A stretch of DNA of 64,000 nucleotides from Intestinimonas massiliensis (ex Afouda et al. 2020) (lineage in GTDB: Bacteria > Bacillota > Clostridia > Oscillospirales > Oscillospiraceae), in contig NZ_LN869529.1 of the NCBI RefSeq assembly GCF_001244995.1, forward strand, positions 565,454 through 629,453, given 5' to 3'. The translations under genes were made by a program, and so were the position numbers. Below the pieces are notes generated by a model that saw only the letters and a list, made by a program, of their open reading frames with translations, was not told the DNA's origin and did not search any database. Shown in pieces: positions 16,349 to 26,900 of the stretch (positions are counted from its first letter, which is position 1; each line of letters opens with the position of its first letter).

Positions 16349-18319
16349 ATGAAGTCCATTCGACGCATGGGAGCGCTGCTGTGGTGTGCGGTCCTGCTGC
16401 TGGGCGGCCTGACCCTGCCCGCGGCCGCCGACGCGCCCAGCCAGACCCTGACCATCCTGTTTACCCATGACACCCACGATCACTTTTTGCCCATGTCCGC
16501 TGAGGGGGGCGGGGAATACGGCGGCTACACCCGCCTGGCCACGCTGCTGAAGGAGCAGCGGAAAAGGCCCGCGGTGCTGGCCGACGGCTCGGCCGTCCAG
16601 GGTCCCACCGTCACCCTGGACGCCGGGGATTTTTCCATGGGCTCGCTGTTCCAGACCATCTACGCCACCGACGCGCCGGAGCTCCGGGCATTGGGGGCCA
16701 TGGGCTATGACGCGACCACCCTGGGCAACCATGAGTTTGACTACCGGGCCGCCGGCCTGGCCGACATGCTCCGGGCCGCCGTGGCCAGCGGAGAGGCGCT
16801 GCCCGCCCTGGTCCAGGCCAATTACAAGCCGCCGGAGAGCGATGCGGATTCCTGGGATGCCTGGAACGCCTATGGCGTCACCGACTACGTGGTCATCGAA
16901 AAGGAGCGGGAGTCCCGGGAGGGGCCGGCAGAGCCCGTGCGCGTCGCGGTGTTCGGCGTGCTGGGGGTGGACGCCGACGAATGCGCTCCCATGTCCGGCA
17001 TGGAATTCGAGCCCGTCGCCGCGGCGGCGAAGCGGGTCGTGGCCCAGATCCAGGCGGAGGCTGACGCCGATTTTGTCATCTGCCTGTCCCACTCGGGCAC
17101 GGAGAACGGAAAAGGGGAGGACTACGAGCTGGCCAAGGCGGTGGACGGCATCGACGTGATCCTCTCGGGCCATACCCACGCCACCACGCCGGAGCCCATT
17201 CGGGTCAACGATACCCTCATCGTCTCCTGCGGGGAGTACACCCAAAATCTGGGGCGGCTGACCATCGCCAAAAAGGCGGGCCCCGGCCAGAGTCTGAGCG
17301 TGCTGGAGTACAAGCTCCTCCCCGTCGATGAGACCGTCCCCGAGGACCCGGCGGCGGCGGCCCTGGCGGCGGCGTTCAAGGAGAAGGTGGATCAGACCTA
17401 CCTGTCCGGATACGGCCTCACCTTCGATCAGGTCATTGCCCACAGCCCCTTTGACTTTACGCCCATTGACCAGTTTGGCCAGGAGCAGGCGGAGGACGGC
17501 CTGGGCAATCTGATCGCCGACTCCTACCTTTTCGCCGTCAAAGAGGCCGAGGGGACAGATTATGTGCCGGTGGACTTTGCCGTGGTGGCCTCCGGCGTGG
17601 TGCGCGCCTCCCTGGCGGAGGGACCGATCACCGTGTCCGACGCCTTCCAGGTCTCCTCCCTGGGCTCCGGCGGGGATGGCACGCCGGGTTACCCGCTCAT
17701 CTCAGTCTACATCACCGGGCGGGAGCTGAAGGATGCCTTTGAGGTGGACGCCTCGGTGACGCCACTGATGCCGGCGGCGCAGCTCTGGGGGGCGGGCATG
17801 ACCTGGACCTGGAACCCCCGCCGGATGATCTTCAACAAGGTCACCGACTGCGCCCAGGTGCTGGGGGATGGGACGACCCTCCCCATCGAGGACGACCGGC
17901 TCTACCGGGTGGTCACGGGGCTCTACTCCGGCCAGATGCTGGGGGCGGTAAACGGCAAGTCCTTCGGCATCCTAACCATTACCCCCAAGGATGCGGACGG
18001 GGTGCCGGTCACCGATTTTGAAGAACAGATCATCCGCACCTCCAGCGGCTCGGAGCTGAAGGAGTGGTACGCCTTGGCAGCCTACCTGCGCAGCATGGGC
18101 ACGGTGGATCCGCGCTATGCCGCGCCCGAGGGGCGAAAGCTCTCTGCCCCCTCCTGGAACCCGGTCCAGCTTCTGAAAAACCCGAACCGAATCACCCTGG
18201 CGGCTCTGACTGGGGTCCTGGCAGTACTCCTGCTGGCGGTCCGGCTCGTCCGCCGCGCCGCGGCGGGCGGAGGCAGGCGGCGCGGCCGCGGCCGATACCG
18301 GCCCTACCGGGGCAGATAA
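16349..18319 (+). CDS. Surface-anchored 5'-nucleotidase / metallophosphatase
   Basis: A 656-residue bifunctional-type 5'-nucleotidase. It has a signal peptide (residues 1 to about 27, ending in AAAD). The N-terminal calcineurin-like metallophosphatase has metal motifs FTHDTHDHF, LDAGDFSMG, LGNHEFDY and GHTHATTPE. The C-terminal substrate domain has ADSYLFA and GVVRASL features. A hydrophobic segment near residues 615-635 and a basic tail anchor it to the membrane. It likely dephosphorylates extracellular nucleotides to nucleosides for salvage. It is monocistronic, with its own promoter and terminator. Confidence 0.9.
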   Translation: MKSIRRMGALLWCAVLLLGGLTLPAAADAPSQTLTILFTHDTHDHFLPMSAEGGGEYGGYTRLATLLKEQRKRPAVLADGSAVQGPTVTLDAGDFSMGSLFQTIYATDAPELRALGAMGYDATTLGNHEFDYRAAGLADMLRAAVASGEALPALVQANYKPPESDADSWDAWNAYGVTDYVVIEKERESREGPAEPVRVAVFGVLGVDADECAPMSGMEFEPVAAAAKRVVAQIQAEADADFVICLSHSGTENGKGEDYELAKAVDGIDVILSGHTHATTPEPIRVNDTLIVSCGEYTQNLGRLTIAKKAGPGQSLSVLEYKLLPVDETVPEDPAAAALAAAFKEKVDQTYLSGYGLTFDQVIAHSPFDFTPIDQFGQEQAEDGLGNLIADSYLFAVKEAEGTDYVPVDFAVVASGVVRASLAEGPITVSDAFQVSSLGSGGDGTPGYPLISVYITGRELKDAFEVDASVTPLMPAAQLWGAGMTWTWNPRRMIFNKVTDCAQVLGDGTTLPIEDDRLYRVVTGLYSGQMLGAVNGKSFGILTITPKDADGVPVTDFEEQIIRTSSGSELKEWYALAAYLRSMGTVDPRYAAPEGRKLSAPSWNPVQLLKNPNRITLAALTGVLAVLLLAVRLVRRAAAGGGRRRGRGRYRPYRGR

Positions 18320-18327
18320 ATGGGAAC

Positions 18328-18362
18328 CACGCCTCTGTGTTTTGCACAGAGGCGTGTTTCTG
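18328..18362. terminator. Terminator between the nucleotidase and spoVAE
   Basis: A 12-bp perfect stem CACGCCTCTGTG / CACAGAGGCGTG with a 5-base loop, then TTTC. It lies between convergent genes and may serve both. Confidence 0.8.
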
Positions 18363-18364
18363 CC

Positions 18365-18733
18365 TCAGCCCTTGGGCCGGGGCTTGAAGATGAGAGCCAC
18401 CAGGTAACCGAAGAAAATGGCGGCGGCGATGCCGCCTGCGGCGGCGGTGATGCCGCCGGTGAAGGCCCCCAGAAAGCCGTTTTCGGCCACGGCCTGGGCC
18501 ACGCCCTTGGCCAGCAGGTAGCCGAACCCGGTGAGAGGGACGGTGGCGCCGGCGCCGCCCCATTCCACCACATATTTATAGAGGCCCAGACCACCCAGCA
18601 CCACACCGGAGACCACATAGAGTACTAGGATCTTGGCGGGGGTGAGAGGGGTGCGGTCAATGAGGATCTGTCCGATGGCACACAGGATGCCGCCGCAGAC
18701 AAAAGCCCGCAGATATTCCAGAAAGACGTCCAT
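18365..18733 (-). CDS. spoVAE: Stage V sporulation protein AE
   Basis: A 122-residue membrane protein with about four hydrophobic segments. Family features are AFVCGGILCAIGQILID at the N terminus and the C-terminal GGIAAAIFFGYLVALIFKP. SpoVA proteins form the channel that loads dipicolinic acid into the forespore and releases it at germination. It starts 3 bases after the spoVAD stop with GGGGGG in the spoVAD end as ribosome site, so the two are co-translated. Confidence 0.93.
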   Translation of the reverse strand: MDVFLEYLRAFVCGGILCAIGQILIDRTPLTPAKILVLYVVSGVVLGGLGLYKYVVEWGGAGATVPLTGFGYLLAKGVAQAVAENGFLGAFTGGITAAAGGIAAAIFFGYLVALIFKPRPKG

Positions 18734-18736
18734 ACG

Positions 18737-19756
18737 CTAACCCCCCTTCTGTGTGCTGATGGCCACGGCGTGGCAGATGCCGGGGACGCTCTCCCCCTGC
18801 ATGGAGGAGGTGGGGGAGAGCAGTGCGCCGGTGCCGCAGAAGAGGAGGTTCTTCCATTTCCCCTCCCGCATCCCGTTGAGCAGGTAGCCGGTGAGGACGG
18901 CGGCGGAGCAGCCGCAGCCCGAGCCGCCGCAGTGGACGTCCTGCGCCTGGGCGTCGAAGATGAGGCAGCCACAGTCGTCGTAGTTGGTCAGATCCACGCC
19001 GTCCTTCTGGAAGAGGTCCAGGACGATCTCTCTGCCCAGGCTGCCCAGATCGCCGGTGACGATCAGATCATAAAAAGACGGCGCGCGGCCGGTGTCGGAG
19101 AAGTGGGCGGTCAGGCTCTCGTAGGCCGCCGGAGCCATGGCGGCGCCCATGTTGTTGGCGTCACAGATGCCCTTGTCCACAATCTTACCCACGGTGGCGT
19201 GGGTGACATAGGGGCCGTCCCCCTCCCGGGCCAGCACCACCGCCCCCGCGCCGGTCACCGTCCACTGGGCCGTGGGGGTCCGCTGGCCGCCGTACTCCAG
19301 CGGGGTGCGGTACTGCCGCTCCGCGGAGCAGAAGTGGGAGGAGGCCATGGCGGCGCACCACTCCCCGAAACCGCCGTCCAGCATCATGGCGGCCAGCGTG
19401 AGGCTTTCCGCCATGGTGGAGCAGGCCCCGTAGAGGCCGAAAAAGGGGATGTCCTGCCCCCGGACGGCGAAGGAGGAGGCGATGCACTGGTTCAAAAGGT
19501 CTCCGGCGAAGATATAGTCCAGCGTGGCGGCGGACTGCTTGGCCTTGTCCAGGGCGTTTTGCAGCGCCATTCTCTGCATGGCGCTCTCGGCCTTCTCAAA
19601 GCTGGCCTCGCCAAAGGTGTCGTCCTGATTGATGAAGTCAAAAGAGGCGGACAGCGGCCCTTCCCCCTCCTTTTTGCCCACCACGTTGGCGTGGCCGGCG
19701 ATGGAGGGCGGGTTTGCGAAGGCCACGGTCTGCCTGCCCAGTTTTTTCGTGGTCAT
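18737..19756 (-). CDS. spoVAD: Stage V sporulation protein AD
   Basis: A 339-residue thiolase-fold protein that binds dipicolinic acid in the spore inner membrane channel system. Family segments include GRQTVAFANPP at the N terminus, FGLYGACSTM near residue 110, DYDDCG-like NYDDCGCLIFD and HCGGSGCGCSA. The start at 19756 has AGGAGAG upstream. spoVAC normally precedes spoVAD, but here the upstream side is occupied by a divergent gene, so spoVAC must be elsewhere or absent. Confidence 0.95.
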   Translation of the reverse strand: MTTKKLGRQTVAFANPPSIAGHANVVGKKEGEGPLSASFDFINQDDTFGEASFEKAESAMQRMALQNALDKAKQSAATLDYIFAGDLLNQCIASSFAVRGQDIPFFGLYGACSTMAESLTLAAMMLDGGFGEWCAAMASSHFCSAERQYRTPLEYGGQRTPTAQWTVTGAGAVVLAREGDGPYVTHATVGKIVDKGICDANNMGAAMAPAAYESLTAHFSDTGRAPSFYDLIVTGDLGSLGREIVLDLFQKDGVDLTNYDDCGCLIFDAQAQDVHCGGSGCGCSAAVLTGYLLNGMREGKWKNLLFCGTGALLSPTSSMQGESVPGICHAVAISTQKGG

Positions 19757-19785
19757 GGTATCTCTCCTATGCTTCAGACTGGCAA

Positions 19786-19814
19786 TAGTTTGAACAGTTT
19801 TCCGCAAAATATCA
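19786..19814 (-). promoter_or_regulatory. Possible forespore (sigma-G/F type) promoter of spoVADE
   Basis: On the minus strand, TGATAT (809-814 of the 19 kb block) is followed after 16 bases by CAAACTA, one change from the sigma-G -10 CATACTA. The position, 30 bases before the spoVAD start, fits. The -35 match is only partial. Confidence 0.4.
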
Positions 19815-19839
19815 AAAGGCTTTTTGGCAGGGGACGTGC

Positions 19840-19868
19840 TGGTCAAAAGCTGGAAAATGAGGTATAAT
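19840..19868 (+). promoter_or_regulatory. Promoter of the Cys-rich protein gene
   Basis: Perfect TATAAT (19863-19868) with TGGTCA 17 bases upstream (4 of 6 matches to TTGACA). Confidence 0.6.
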
Positions 19869-19898
19869 ACTACTACTTGCATAAAGGAGAGAGCTGAC

Positions 19899-20513
19899 AT
19901 GGTGGAAGAGCCAAAGCGTACCCTTGCATATCTGTGTCCGGAGTGCCGGCAGCCGGTCCTCGCGGAAAAAACAGTGTTCTCCCTGGCCGCCGGACCCTCC
20001 AGCGTCCCCTGCCCCTGCGGAAAATCCGCGCTGAAGATCGACATGCTGGGCGACCATGTGAACCTGACGGTGCCCTGCCTGCTGTGCGAAAAGGAGCATT
20101 CGGTCTCCTGCTCCACCCACGCCTTCCTTCATGAAAAGGCGCTGGCTTTCGCCTGCGCCGCCTCGGGGCTGGACTGTTGCTACGTGGGAGAGGAGGGCGC
20201 CGTCTTTGCCGCCATGCGCCGCCTGGAGGAGACGGTGGACAAGCTGGAGGCCTCCGCCGGAGCCGAGGGCACCTTCCTGGACGACATCATCATGCACGAG
20301 GTTCTCTCTGAGCTCAGAGACATCGCCCAGCGGGGCGGCGTCTCCTGCACCTGCGGCTCCAGAGAGTGGAAGCTCCAGGTGAATTTCAGCTCGGTGGACC
20401 TTTCCTGCGCCCAGTGCGGCGCCGCCCTGCGCATTCCAGCCGCCACGGCGGACGACTTGGAGGATCTCTGCTGCAAAAACACCCTGGTCATCCGGGGAAG
20501 AAGCGGGAACTAG
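19899..20513 (+). CDS. Cys-rich, zinc-ribbon-like protein of unknown function
   Basis: A 204-residue soluble protein I cannot name. Paired cysteines occur in at least four places: LCPEC near residue 13, CPCG near residue 38, CLLC near residue 60, and SCTCG plus SCAQCG near residues 150 and 170. These suggest two zinc ribbons flanking a helical middle (AAMRRLEETVDKLEA). ATG 19899 follows AAAGGAGAG. It is 15 bases upstream of the thioesterase gene, so the two form a unit, but no functional link is evident. It could be a metal-binding regulator or scaffold. Confidence 0.7.
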   Translation: MVEEPKRTLAYLCPECRQPVLAEKTVFSLAAGPSSVPCPCGKSALKIDMLGDHVNLTVPCLLCEKEHSVSCSTHAFLHEKALAFACAASGLDCCYVGEEGAVFAAMRRLEETVDKLEASAGAEGTFLDDIIMHEVLSELRDIAQRGGVSCTCGSREWKLQVNFSSVDLSCAQCGAALRIPAATADDLEDLCCKNTLVIRGRSGN

Positions 20514-20528
20514 AGAGGAAGCGGAAGC

Positions 20529-21287
20529 GTGAGTGTTTTTTATGAGCGGAGCTTTCGGGTTGACTCCCGGGATGTGGACCCCTTCAACCAATGCCGCCCC
20601 TCGGCCCTGCTGGGCTATCTCCAGGAGGCAGCCACTGAGGCGGCCTGCGCGCTGCACGTCTCCCGGGAGGAGATGATCGACAAGTACCACGTGTTCTGGA
20701 TGCTGGCCCGCATGTGGTACCGGCTGGACCGGCCGCTGTTTTGGGACGACACCGTCACGATCCGGACCTGGCACCGGGGGGACAAGGGCGCCTCCATGTA
20801 CCGGGACTTCGACCTCTTCCGGGACGGCGAGCGCGTCGGGGAGGCGGTGAGCGTGTGGGTGCTGGCCGATCTGGACACCCACAAGCTGTTCCGGCTGAGC
20901 AATGTAATGGAATTCCGGGATACCACCGGCGGCGAGCTGTGTAAGGACAAGACGCTGGGGCGGCTGCGGGTTCCCGTGGCGCTGCACCCGGCGGAGGAGC
21001 GGCCCATGCGCTACAGCGACGCCGACATCAACGGCCATGTCAACAATGTCCGCTATGCCGATTTTGCCTGCGACGCCCTGGACATGCAGCGGCTGGGGGC
21101 GGGGCGGCGCGTGTCCTCGCTCCAGATCGGCTATCTCAAGGAGTGCCGGCCGGGGGAGAAGCTGCACCTGCATACCGGCTTTCAGGACGGCACCCACTAT
21201 GTCCGCGGCCAGGGGATCGAGGGAAAAGCCAGATTTGAGGCCGCATTGATCCTTTCCCCCCTTGACAAGCCCGGGGCCGGGGCGTAG
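20529..21287 (+). CDS. Acyl-ACP thioesterase
   Basis: A 252-residue FatA/FatB-type acyl-ACP thioesterase built of two hot-dog domains. The catalytic Asn-His region is DADINGHVNN near residue 165, followed by VRYADF. The N-terminal domain has the VFWMLARMWYRLDRP and WHRGDKGASMYRDF segments. It hydrolyses acyl-ACP to free fatty acids. The start is GTG 20529 with GAGAGGAAG upstream. The -35 element of the guaB promoter lies in its last codons. Confidence 0.88.
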   Translation: MSVFYERSFRVDSRDVDPFNQCRPSALLGYLQEAATEAACALHVSREEMIDKYHVFWMLARMWYRLDRPLFWDDTVTIRTWHRGDKGASMYRDFDLFRDGERVGEAVSVWVLADLDTHKLFRLSNVMEFRDTTGGELCKDKTLGRLRVPVALHPAEERPMRYSDADINGHVNNVRYADFACDALDMQRLGAGRRVSSLQIGYLKECRPGEKLHLHTGFQDGTHYVRGQGIEGKARFEAALILSPLDKPGAGA

Positions 21288-21290
21288 AAT
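21262..21290 (+). promoter_or_regulatory. guaB promoter inside the thioesterase 3' end
   Basis: Perfect TTGACA (21262-21267), a 17-base spacer and TAGAAT (21285-21290). The stop codon of the upstream gene is the first three bases of the -10. The leader to guaB is only about 65 bases and shows no purine riboswitch. Confidence 0.85.
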
Positions 21291-21339
21291 AGGCGCAATA
21301 TATTTTGACCCGGGGACAGCCCAGGATGCTTTTATCTGA

Positions 21340-22833
<1,494 letters not shown>

Positions 22834-22845
22834 GACACAGCATAA

Positions 22846-22880
22846 GGGCCCGACCGTCGAAGGACGGCCGGGCCCGTTTG
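22846..22880. terminator. Terminator between guaB and the M56 gene
   Basis: Stem GGGCCCGACCGTC / GACGGCCGGGCCC with a GAAG loop and a GTTTG tail, between convergent genes. Confidence 0.82.
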
Positions 22881-22887
22881 CATCCCG

Positions 22888-24009
22888 CTACCACGCGATG
22901 GAGGCGGAAAAGAGGCCGGGAAGGGTGCGCAGCAGCAGGGGAGTGAGCATAAGCAGGAGAAAGAGCAGCAGAAGTGCGGCCTCCTGCGGGCGCGGATAGC
23001 GCGCTGTCTCACCCAGCAGCTCCACCCGGAAGCCCAGGCCGCTGGCAGAGAGCATCCCGCTGTGGAGGGCGGGGCGGCGGCGGAGCCGTCGCATCCGGGC
23101 CAGCCGCACGATGGCCCCGGCGTAGGCCAGACCCTCCTCTTCGGGCAGCTTTTCCAGCACCTCCTGATCCCGCAGGCATTCCAGGTCCTGACGCAGCCGC
23201 CGGAAAGCGAATGGGATCAGGGGATTGAACCACTGGATTGCCTGAAGAGCCACCAAAAGCAGGTTGAGGGCATTGTCCCGGTGCCGAAGATGGGTGAGCT
23301 CATGGGCGGCCACGCTGCGGCGCTCCTCCGGCGTAAGAGCCTCCCACTGCTCCCGGACCAGGATCAGCACGGGCCGCCGCCACCCGGCCAGACAGGGACA
23401 GGAGAGCTCCGGAAACCGCGCTTGGGAGACCACCCGGACCGCCGGGGGCTCTAGCCCGAAGAGCTCCCGGGCGCAGCCGGTCACCAGGGCCGCGGTCTTT
23501 TCATCGGGGCGGTCCGCCCCGCGGAGCTTTTGCCGCAGCCGGAGATAGCCCGCCGCCGGCAGCAGCAGGGAGAGGGCCGAGCCGGCCAGCCAGACCAGCA
23601 GGACCGGCATGCCGTCCATCTCATGGACGAAAAGGCCCCGGTTGGGGGACAGGGAGGCGAAAACGTGCAGCCGAAGCGCCCCGCTGGGCTGCCAGAAGGG
23701 GCCTCCGCCGTCGGAGACCAGGCGGCCCAGGGCCCTGAATGTAAAACAGACCGGGGGAAGGGCGTAGTCCGGCCCCACCCGGCCGACGAAGGTGAAGCCG
23801 GTGCCCCAGTGCATGGATGCCGGCAGCAGGAGCATGAGGGCCAGCAGGACATACCACAGGGCCATACGGGACAGGGACCGCAGCCGTCTGCCTGCCAGAC
23901 GCCGCAGCAGGAGCAGGGGACAGAGGACCAGCGAGGCCAGCAGAGTGGCGTAGCACACCGCTACGAACCAGGTGGAGAGCGTGTAGGGCAGGCGGAGCCA
24001 GTCATTCAT
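22888..24009 (-). CDS. M56 family (BlaR1/MecR1-like) membrane metallopeptidase
   Basis: A 373-residue sensor peptidase with hydrophobic segments near residues 15-35, 50-65, 135-155 and at the C terminus. The zinc motif HELTH is in SVAAHELTHLRHRD near residue 240. No penicillin-binding sensor domain follows, so the signal it detects is unknown. The start ATG at 24009 overlaps the end of blaI by 8 bases. In this family the peptidase cleaves or inactivates the partner BlaI repressor after signal detection. The ligand could be a cell-wall stress or antibiotic signal. Confidence 0.87.
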   Translation of the reverse strand: MNDWLRLPYTLSTWFVAVCYATLLASLVLCPLLLLRRLAGRRLRSLSRMALWYVLLALMLLLPASMHWGTGFTFVGRVGPDYALPPVCFTFRALGRLVSDGGGPFWQPSGALRLHVFASLSPNRGLFVHEMDGMPVLLVWLAGSALSLLLPAAGYLRLRQKLRGADRPDEKTAALVTGCARELFGLEPPAVRVVSQARFPELSCPCLAGWRRPVLILVREQWEALTPEERRSVAAHELTHLRHRDNALNLLLVALQAIQWFNPLIPFAFRRLRQDLECLRDQEVLEKLPEEEGLAYAGAIVRLARMRRLRRRPALHSGMLSASGLGFRVELLGETARYPRPQEAALLLLFLLLMLTPLLLRTLPGLFSASIAW

Positions 24010-24385
24010 GCCGTTCGCCCTCCCTCCTTTTTTGCAGCAGTGCCTCCAGCCGGTCCAGCTCCTCATCGGAGACCTGCCCGCTGTCCATCAGCGTGGAGAC
24101 CAGGCCGGACAGGGAGCCGCCAAAGACCCGGCTCAGCAGGTCGGCGGAACGGGCGCCCTCGCAGGAGCGCCGGTCCACCGCGGCCTCGTACCGAAAGGGG
24201 CGGGCCCCGCCGTGGACCGTCACCGCCCCCTTGCGGGACAGGCGGGTGAGCAGGGTATGGACTGTGTTTGGGGCCCAGGCGGACCCCCGGCGGCGAAGCT
24301 CTTCCACCAGCGTGGACAGGGGGACGGGCCCGGTGTGCCAAAGAGCCTCCAGGACCGCCCACTCGGAATCGGACAGACGCAGCAT
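24002..24385 (-). CDS. BlaI/MecI/CopY family repressor
   Basis: A 127-residue winged-helix repressor. The N-terminal DNA-binding half has LSDSEWAVLEALW and NTVHTLLTRLSRKGA; the C-terminal dimerisation half contains the VFGGSLSGLVSTLMD stretch. It is the first gene of an operon with the M56 peptidase. Two matching operators lie in its own promoter (24400-24415 and 24435-24450), so it is autorepressed. Targets beyond its own operon and the divergent addB promoter are unknown. Confidence 0.92.
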   Translation of the reverse strand: MLRLSDSEWAVLEALWHTGPVPLSTLVEELRRRGSAWAPNTVHTLLTRLSRKGAVTVHGGARPFRYEAAVDRRSCEGARSADLLSRVFGGSLSGLVSTLMDSGQVSDEELDRLEALLQKRREGERHE

Positions 24386-24399
24386 ACGACACCTCGCTC

Positions 24400-24457
24400 A
24401 CCTACTTTTGTAGGTTTATTTGCCCGCATTATACACCTACATTAGTAGGTGAGTCAA
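24400..24457 (-). promoter_or_regulatory. blaI promoter with two BlaI operators
   Basis: On the minus strand, TTGACT (24452-24457), an 18-base spacer and TATAAT (24428-24433) form the promoter. Operator 1 is ACCTAC-TTTT-GTAGGT (24400-24415), downstream of the start. Operator 2 is ACCTAC-ATTA-GTAGGT (24435-24450), which fills the spacer between -35 and -10. Both match the TAC-N-GTA dyads bound by the BlaI/CopY family. The centres are 35 bp apart. Confidence 0.9.
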
Positions 24458-26619
24458 GGGCTTTCCCTCTTTTCACGCGGGGTCTTTTTTGGTATACTGG
24501 GAACAAAAGAAAGGGGGAGGTCCCATGCTGAAGCTGCTGCTGGGCCGGGCGGGGTCCGGCAAGACCACCGCCATACTCCGGGCGGCGGCCCGGAACGGCG
24601 GGGAGCGGCGACAGCTCATTCTCGTGCCGGAGCAGGCCAGCCACGATACCGAGCGGGCCCTGTGCGCCGTGGCGGGGAACCAGGTCTCCCTCTATGCCGA
24701 GGTGCTGTCCTTCACCCGGCTGGCCAGCCGGGTCTTTTCCCAGCCGGAGGTGGGCGGCGTAGCCGTCCCCACCCTGGACCCCGGCGGGCGGCTGCTGCTG
24801 ATGTACGCCGCGCTGAAGTCGGTGTCCGGCCATCTGAGCGTCTATCAGCGCCCCTCCCGCAAGCCTGCTTTCCTGACTGGCCTGCTGGCCACATTGGACG
24901 AGTGCAAGCAGTATCAGGTCACTCCGGCGGCCCTGGCCGGGGCGGGGGAGGAGACCGGGGGCCGGGAGGGGGAGAAGCTGCGGGACCTGGGGCTCATCTT
25001 CGGGGCCTACGACGCCCTGGCCGCCCGGACCGCCGCCGACCCCCGGGACCGGCTCACCCGGCTGGCGGAGGGGCTGAAAATGGGAGCTTACGCCGGCGGC
25101 ATGGACGTGTATGTGGACGGCTTTACCGACTTCACGCCCCAGCAGGGGCTGGTGCTGCGGCAGCTTTTGGCTCAGGCCCGCAGCGTCACCGTGGCCCTCA
25201 CCTGCGGAGCCTTGGACGGGGAGGGGGAGTCCGGCATCTTCGCCCCCGCTCGGCGGACCGCCGCCTTCCTGCTGCGGCTGGCAAAGGAGGCGGGGACCAC
25301 GGTTGAGGCGGCCCATTGGACCGGACCGGGGGCCCCCCGGACGGCGGCTCTGGCCCATGTGGAGGCCCAGCTTTTTGCCGACGTGCCGGACGTGTGGCAG
25401 GAGCCTGCCCCGGCGGTGGAGCTCTTCCAGGCCGATTCCCCCCGGTCGGAGGTGGAGCGGACGGCGGCGGAGGTGCTGCGGCTGGTCCGGGAGGAGGGCT
25501 GCCGCTTCCGGGACATCGCCGTCACCGGCCGGGGCTTTGACGCCTATGCTCCGCTGGTGGAGGAGGTGTTCGGCCGCTACGGTATCCCCGTCTTTCTCGA
25601 TGGCATGACCGACATTCTCCAGCGGCCGGTGTTCGCCGTGGTCACCGGGGCGCTGGACACGGTGGCGGGGGAGTACGCCTATGACGAGACCTTCCGTTAC
25701 CTGAAGACCAGCTTGACCGACCTGGACCGGGACGATGTGGATGTGCTGGAAAACTACGTCCTCAAATGGGACCTGAAGGGGAGCCGCTGGACCCAGAAGG
25801 CCGACTGGACCATGCACCCCAGAGGCTACGGCTTTGCCTGGGAGGAGGGGGACCGGGCGGTCCTGGACCGGGTCAACGCCGCCCGGCGGCGGGTGACCGG
25901 CCCGCTGGAGACCCTGCGGAAGAACCGGGATCAGACCGGCCGGGGCCAGGCGACGGCCCTCTACCGCTTTTTGGAGGACATCGGCCTGCCGGACAAGCTG
26001 GCCGCCCGGTCGGAGACGCTGCGGCGGCGGGGCGAGCTCCAGCGGGCGGAGGAGGACCGGCAGCTCTGGGACATCCTGTGTGGCGGCCTGGAGCAGTGCG
26101 CTCGGCTGCTGGACCAGGCCCCCATGGAGCTGCCCGAGTTTGCCCAGCTTTTGAAGCTGGCGCTCTCCCAGTACGACGTGGGCTCCATCCCCGTGTCCCT
26201 GGACCGGGTGACCGCGGGCGAGGCGGCCCGGATGGGCAGCCGGGCGGTGAAGGCCCTGTTTCTGTTGGGGGCGGACGACTCCGCCATCCCCCAGACCGCC
26301 CCAGCCCCCGGACTGCTCACCGACGACGACCGGAGCCTGCTGTCCTCCTTCGGGCTGGAGCTCTCCCCCCGGCTGGCGGACAAGCTGGACCGGGAAATGA
26401 CCATCGTCTATGAGGCCTGCGCCCGGCCTACGGAGCGGCTGACGGTGAGCTGGCCCGCCCGGGGGCCCCAGGGAGAGGAGCGGCGGCCCTCGTTCCTGGT
26501 GGGGCGGCTGCGGCTGCTGTTCCCCCACAACCGGACCGTAGAGGAGGGGAGCCTGAACGGGGCTTTCCGGCTCGCCGCCCCCCGGCCCGCCCTGGAGATG
26601 GCCGGCCGGTCGGCCCGGG

Positions 26620-26661
26620 CCCCGGCAGGTCTCGTCCTGAAGGACATGCTCCAGCACATAG
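26620..26661 (+). repeat. Inverted-repeat arm 1 within addB (inverted copy)
   Basis: These 42 bases are the exact reverse complement of 26859-26900. The copy at 26859 encodes normal AddB sequence (VLEHVLQDETC), so this arm is the intruding copy and coincides with the frame change. Confidence 0.95.
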
Positions 26662-26858
26662 CGGGCGGCGGAGCTGACCCGGGGCAGCCTGTCCCCGGCG
26701 GCGGTGTCCGCCCTGTACGGCCGGCGGGTGCCCATGTCCGCCTCCCGGATGGACAAGTACAAGTCCTGCCACTTTTCCTATTTCATGCAGTACGGACTGA
26801 AGGCCCGGGCCCGGCAGGCCGCCGGGTTCCAGGCCCCGGAGTACGGCACCTTCGTCCA

Positions 26859-26900
26859 CTATGTGCTGGAGCATGTCCTTCAGGACGAGACCTGCCGGGG
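26859..26900 (+). repeat. Inverted-repeat arm 2 within addB (source copy)
   Basis: The source of the inverted copy at 26620-26661. It lies 197 bases downstream and is read in the proper AddB frame. Confidence 0.95.

Noticed and set aside
24429-26762. A 777-codon minus-strand open frame opposite addB
   Set aside because: Low-complexity Pro/Gly/Gln composition typical of antisense translation. Its apparent match to real AddB sequence comes only from the 42-bp inverted copy.
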